In this document: positions 6,356 through 7,304 of the stretch, one piece after another
Numbering within the stretch: position 1 is the stretch's first letter
Layout: each line of letters begins with the position of its first letter
NCBI GenBank assembly: GCA_030158535.1
Contig: JAOASV010000228.1
Coordinates: 1-7,304, forward strand
Length of the DNA: 7,304 nt
Source of the DNA: Sediminibacterium sp.
GTDB lineage: Bacteria > Bacteroidota > Bacteroidia > Chitinophagales > Chitinophagaceae
Reading direction: 5' to 3'
Position numbers and translations under genes: made by a program
The notes under the pieces: model-generated
Databases searched by the model: none
Seen by the model: only the letters and a program-made list of their open reading frames with translations
What the model was told of the DNA's origin: nothing

Positions 6356-7291
6356 ATGTCAAATAATCGCAGACAATTTTTAAAAAATAGTATTGGAACC
6401 GCTGCTGCTGCTGGCTTTGCCACTTTACCTGCCATTGCAAACATGCCAGTAGATAGCACGCTAAAAAAAGGAAAAAACAAGCACTGGATTTGGATTAATC
6501 CCAATCATAAAGAAGATGTTGCTGTGCTTAAAAAAAGATATAAAGCGTATTATGATGCTGGTATTAGAGGTATTTTATTTGAAGCCGATAGCGAAAAACA
6601 TTACACCGAAGCAAAAAATGCTGGGCTAGAAGCACACCGCTGGAATTGGACAATGAATAGAGGCGATGTGTTGAAACAACATCCAGAGTGGTCTGCTATT
6701 TCCCGTACTGGAGATTCATGTGCAACCAAGCCTCCTTATGTTGGTTATTATAAATGGTTGTGTCCTTCAAAACCTGAAGTGCAAGAGTTTTTAAAAAATG
6801 AAGCGGATACTATTTTATCAAAAAAATATATTGATGGACTACATCTCGACTACATTCGTTTTTGTGATGTGGTGTTACCATTAAATTTATGGGATACGTA
6901 TAAACTAGATCAACGAACCGAGCTTCCTGCTTACGATTTTTGTTATTGCAAAACTTGTAGAGATGCGTATGCTGCTAAAACGGGTAATGATCCGTTATCA
7001 CTTCGCTATCCAGATGCGCAAGTATCTTGGCGATTGTTTAGATACAATGCCATTAACAATGTTGTAAATGAACTAGCCGTTGTTGCACATAAGCGCAATA
7101 AAAAAATTAGTGCAGCTGTTTTTCCAATGCCAGAACTTGCCCGCCGCATGGTAAGACAAGATTGGACCAATTGGAATTTAGATATGGTTTTCCCAATGAT
7201 TTATCATGGATTTTATCAAGAGGGGGTGGCATGGATTGGTGACGCCGTTGCAGAAGGCGTGAGATTCTTAAAAGATGGGGTGCCACTTTAG
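6356..7291 (+). CDS. Tat-exported family 10-like glycosyl hydrolase (TIM barrel), apparently truncated by a TAG
   Basis: 311 residues to a TAG at 7289. The N-terminus is a strong twin-arginine signal (NNRRQFLKNSIGTAAAAGFA, 3-22). The rest resembles the putative glycosyl hydrolase (GHL10/GHL6-like) TIM-barrel families: WIWINPN (44-50), YYDAGIRGILFE (65-76), HRWNWTMN (94-101), a W-hydrophobic-C-P-S-K-P element (134-140), the barrel strand DGLHLDYIRF (160-169) with acidic D165 as a catalytic candidate, a cysteine cluster FCYCKTCRDAY (195-205), KKISAAVFPMPE (249-260) and LDMVFPMIYHGFY (275-287). The reaction and substrate are not known. The protein seems to stop inside the barrel, after LKDGVPL, and the same frame continues after the TAG with Ala-Gly-Leu-Phe, so the gene may carry a premature stop. 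It lies 9 nt behind the CBM9-like gene and is probably co-transcribed. Relatives that I would expect to be longer support truncation, but I could not align them. Confidence 0.75.
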   Translation: MSNNRRQFLKNSIGTAAAAGFATLPAIANMPVDSTLKKGKNKHWIWINPNHKEDVAVLKKRYKAYYDAGIRGILFEADSEKHYTEAKNAGLEAHRWNWTMNRGDVLKQHPEWSAISRTGDSCATKPPYVGYYKWLCPSKPEVQEFLKNEADTILSKKYIDGLHLDYIRFCDVVLPLNLWDTYKLDQRTELPAYDFCYCKTCRDAYAAKTGNDPLSLRYPDAQVSWRLFRYNAINNVVNELAVVAHKRNKKISAAVFPMPELARRMVRQDWTNWNLDMVFPMIYHGFYQEGVAWIGDAVAEGVRFLKDGVPL

Positions 7292-7304
7292 GCTGGATTA
7301 TTTT

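Noticed and set aside
7289..7291. Selenocysteine or pyrrolysine at the in-frame stop
   Set aside because: Selenocysteine uses TGA, not TAG. Pyrrolysine is not known as a normal feature of Bacteroidota and no supporting gene is in the window.

Overview
The window looks like a piece of an AT-rich chromosome from a member of the Bacteroidota, probably a free-living, carbohydrate-using lineage such as Chitinophagales, Sphingobacteriales or Cytophagales. This is inferred from protein style, lack of clear Shine-Dalgarno sites, a TAnnTTTG-type promoter box and AT-rich intergenic DNA. No RNA gene, phage, insertion sequence or CRISPR array was seen.

The layout is two divergent operons around a 279-bp AT-rich intergenic region (5240-5518). 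The leftward (minus-strand) operon reads, in order of transcription: a membrane-anchored 'planctomycete-type' cytochrome c protein with PSCyt1, DUF1549 and DUF1553 domains (2918-5239); a DUF1501 protein of the alkaline phosphatase-like superfamily with a twin-arginine leader (1460-2914); an NHL-type beta-propeller protein (424-1449); and the first 139 codons of a four-helix DUF2231-like membrane protein running off the left edge (1-417). The gaps between these genes are only 3, 10 and 6 nt, so they are almost certainly co-transcribed. The rightward operon has a secreted CBM9-like protein (5519-6346) and, 9 nt later, a Tat-exported protein resembling family 10-like glycosyl hydrolases (6356-7291).

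Every gene product appears to be exported or membrane-bound. A reasonable inference is an envelope-located oxidative or hydrolytic system for a polysaccharide or sugar derivative: the rightward operon binds and possibly cleaves a glycan, while the leftward operon supplies c-type haem proteins, a propeller scaffold or enzyme, and a membrane component that could pass electrons to the quinone pool. The biochemical roles of DUF1501, DUF1549 and DUF1553 are not established, so this is a hypothesis.

The most notable local oddity is the end of the glycosyl hydrolase-like gene. It stops at a TAG (7289-7291) inside what looks like a continuing conserved barrel strand, and the frame stays open after the stop (Ala-Gly-Leu-Phe) to the window edge. 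This suggests a nonsense mutation, a sequencing error or, much less likely, TAG readthrough.
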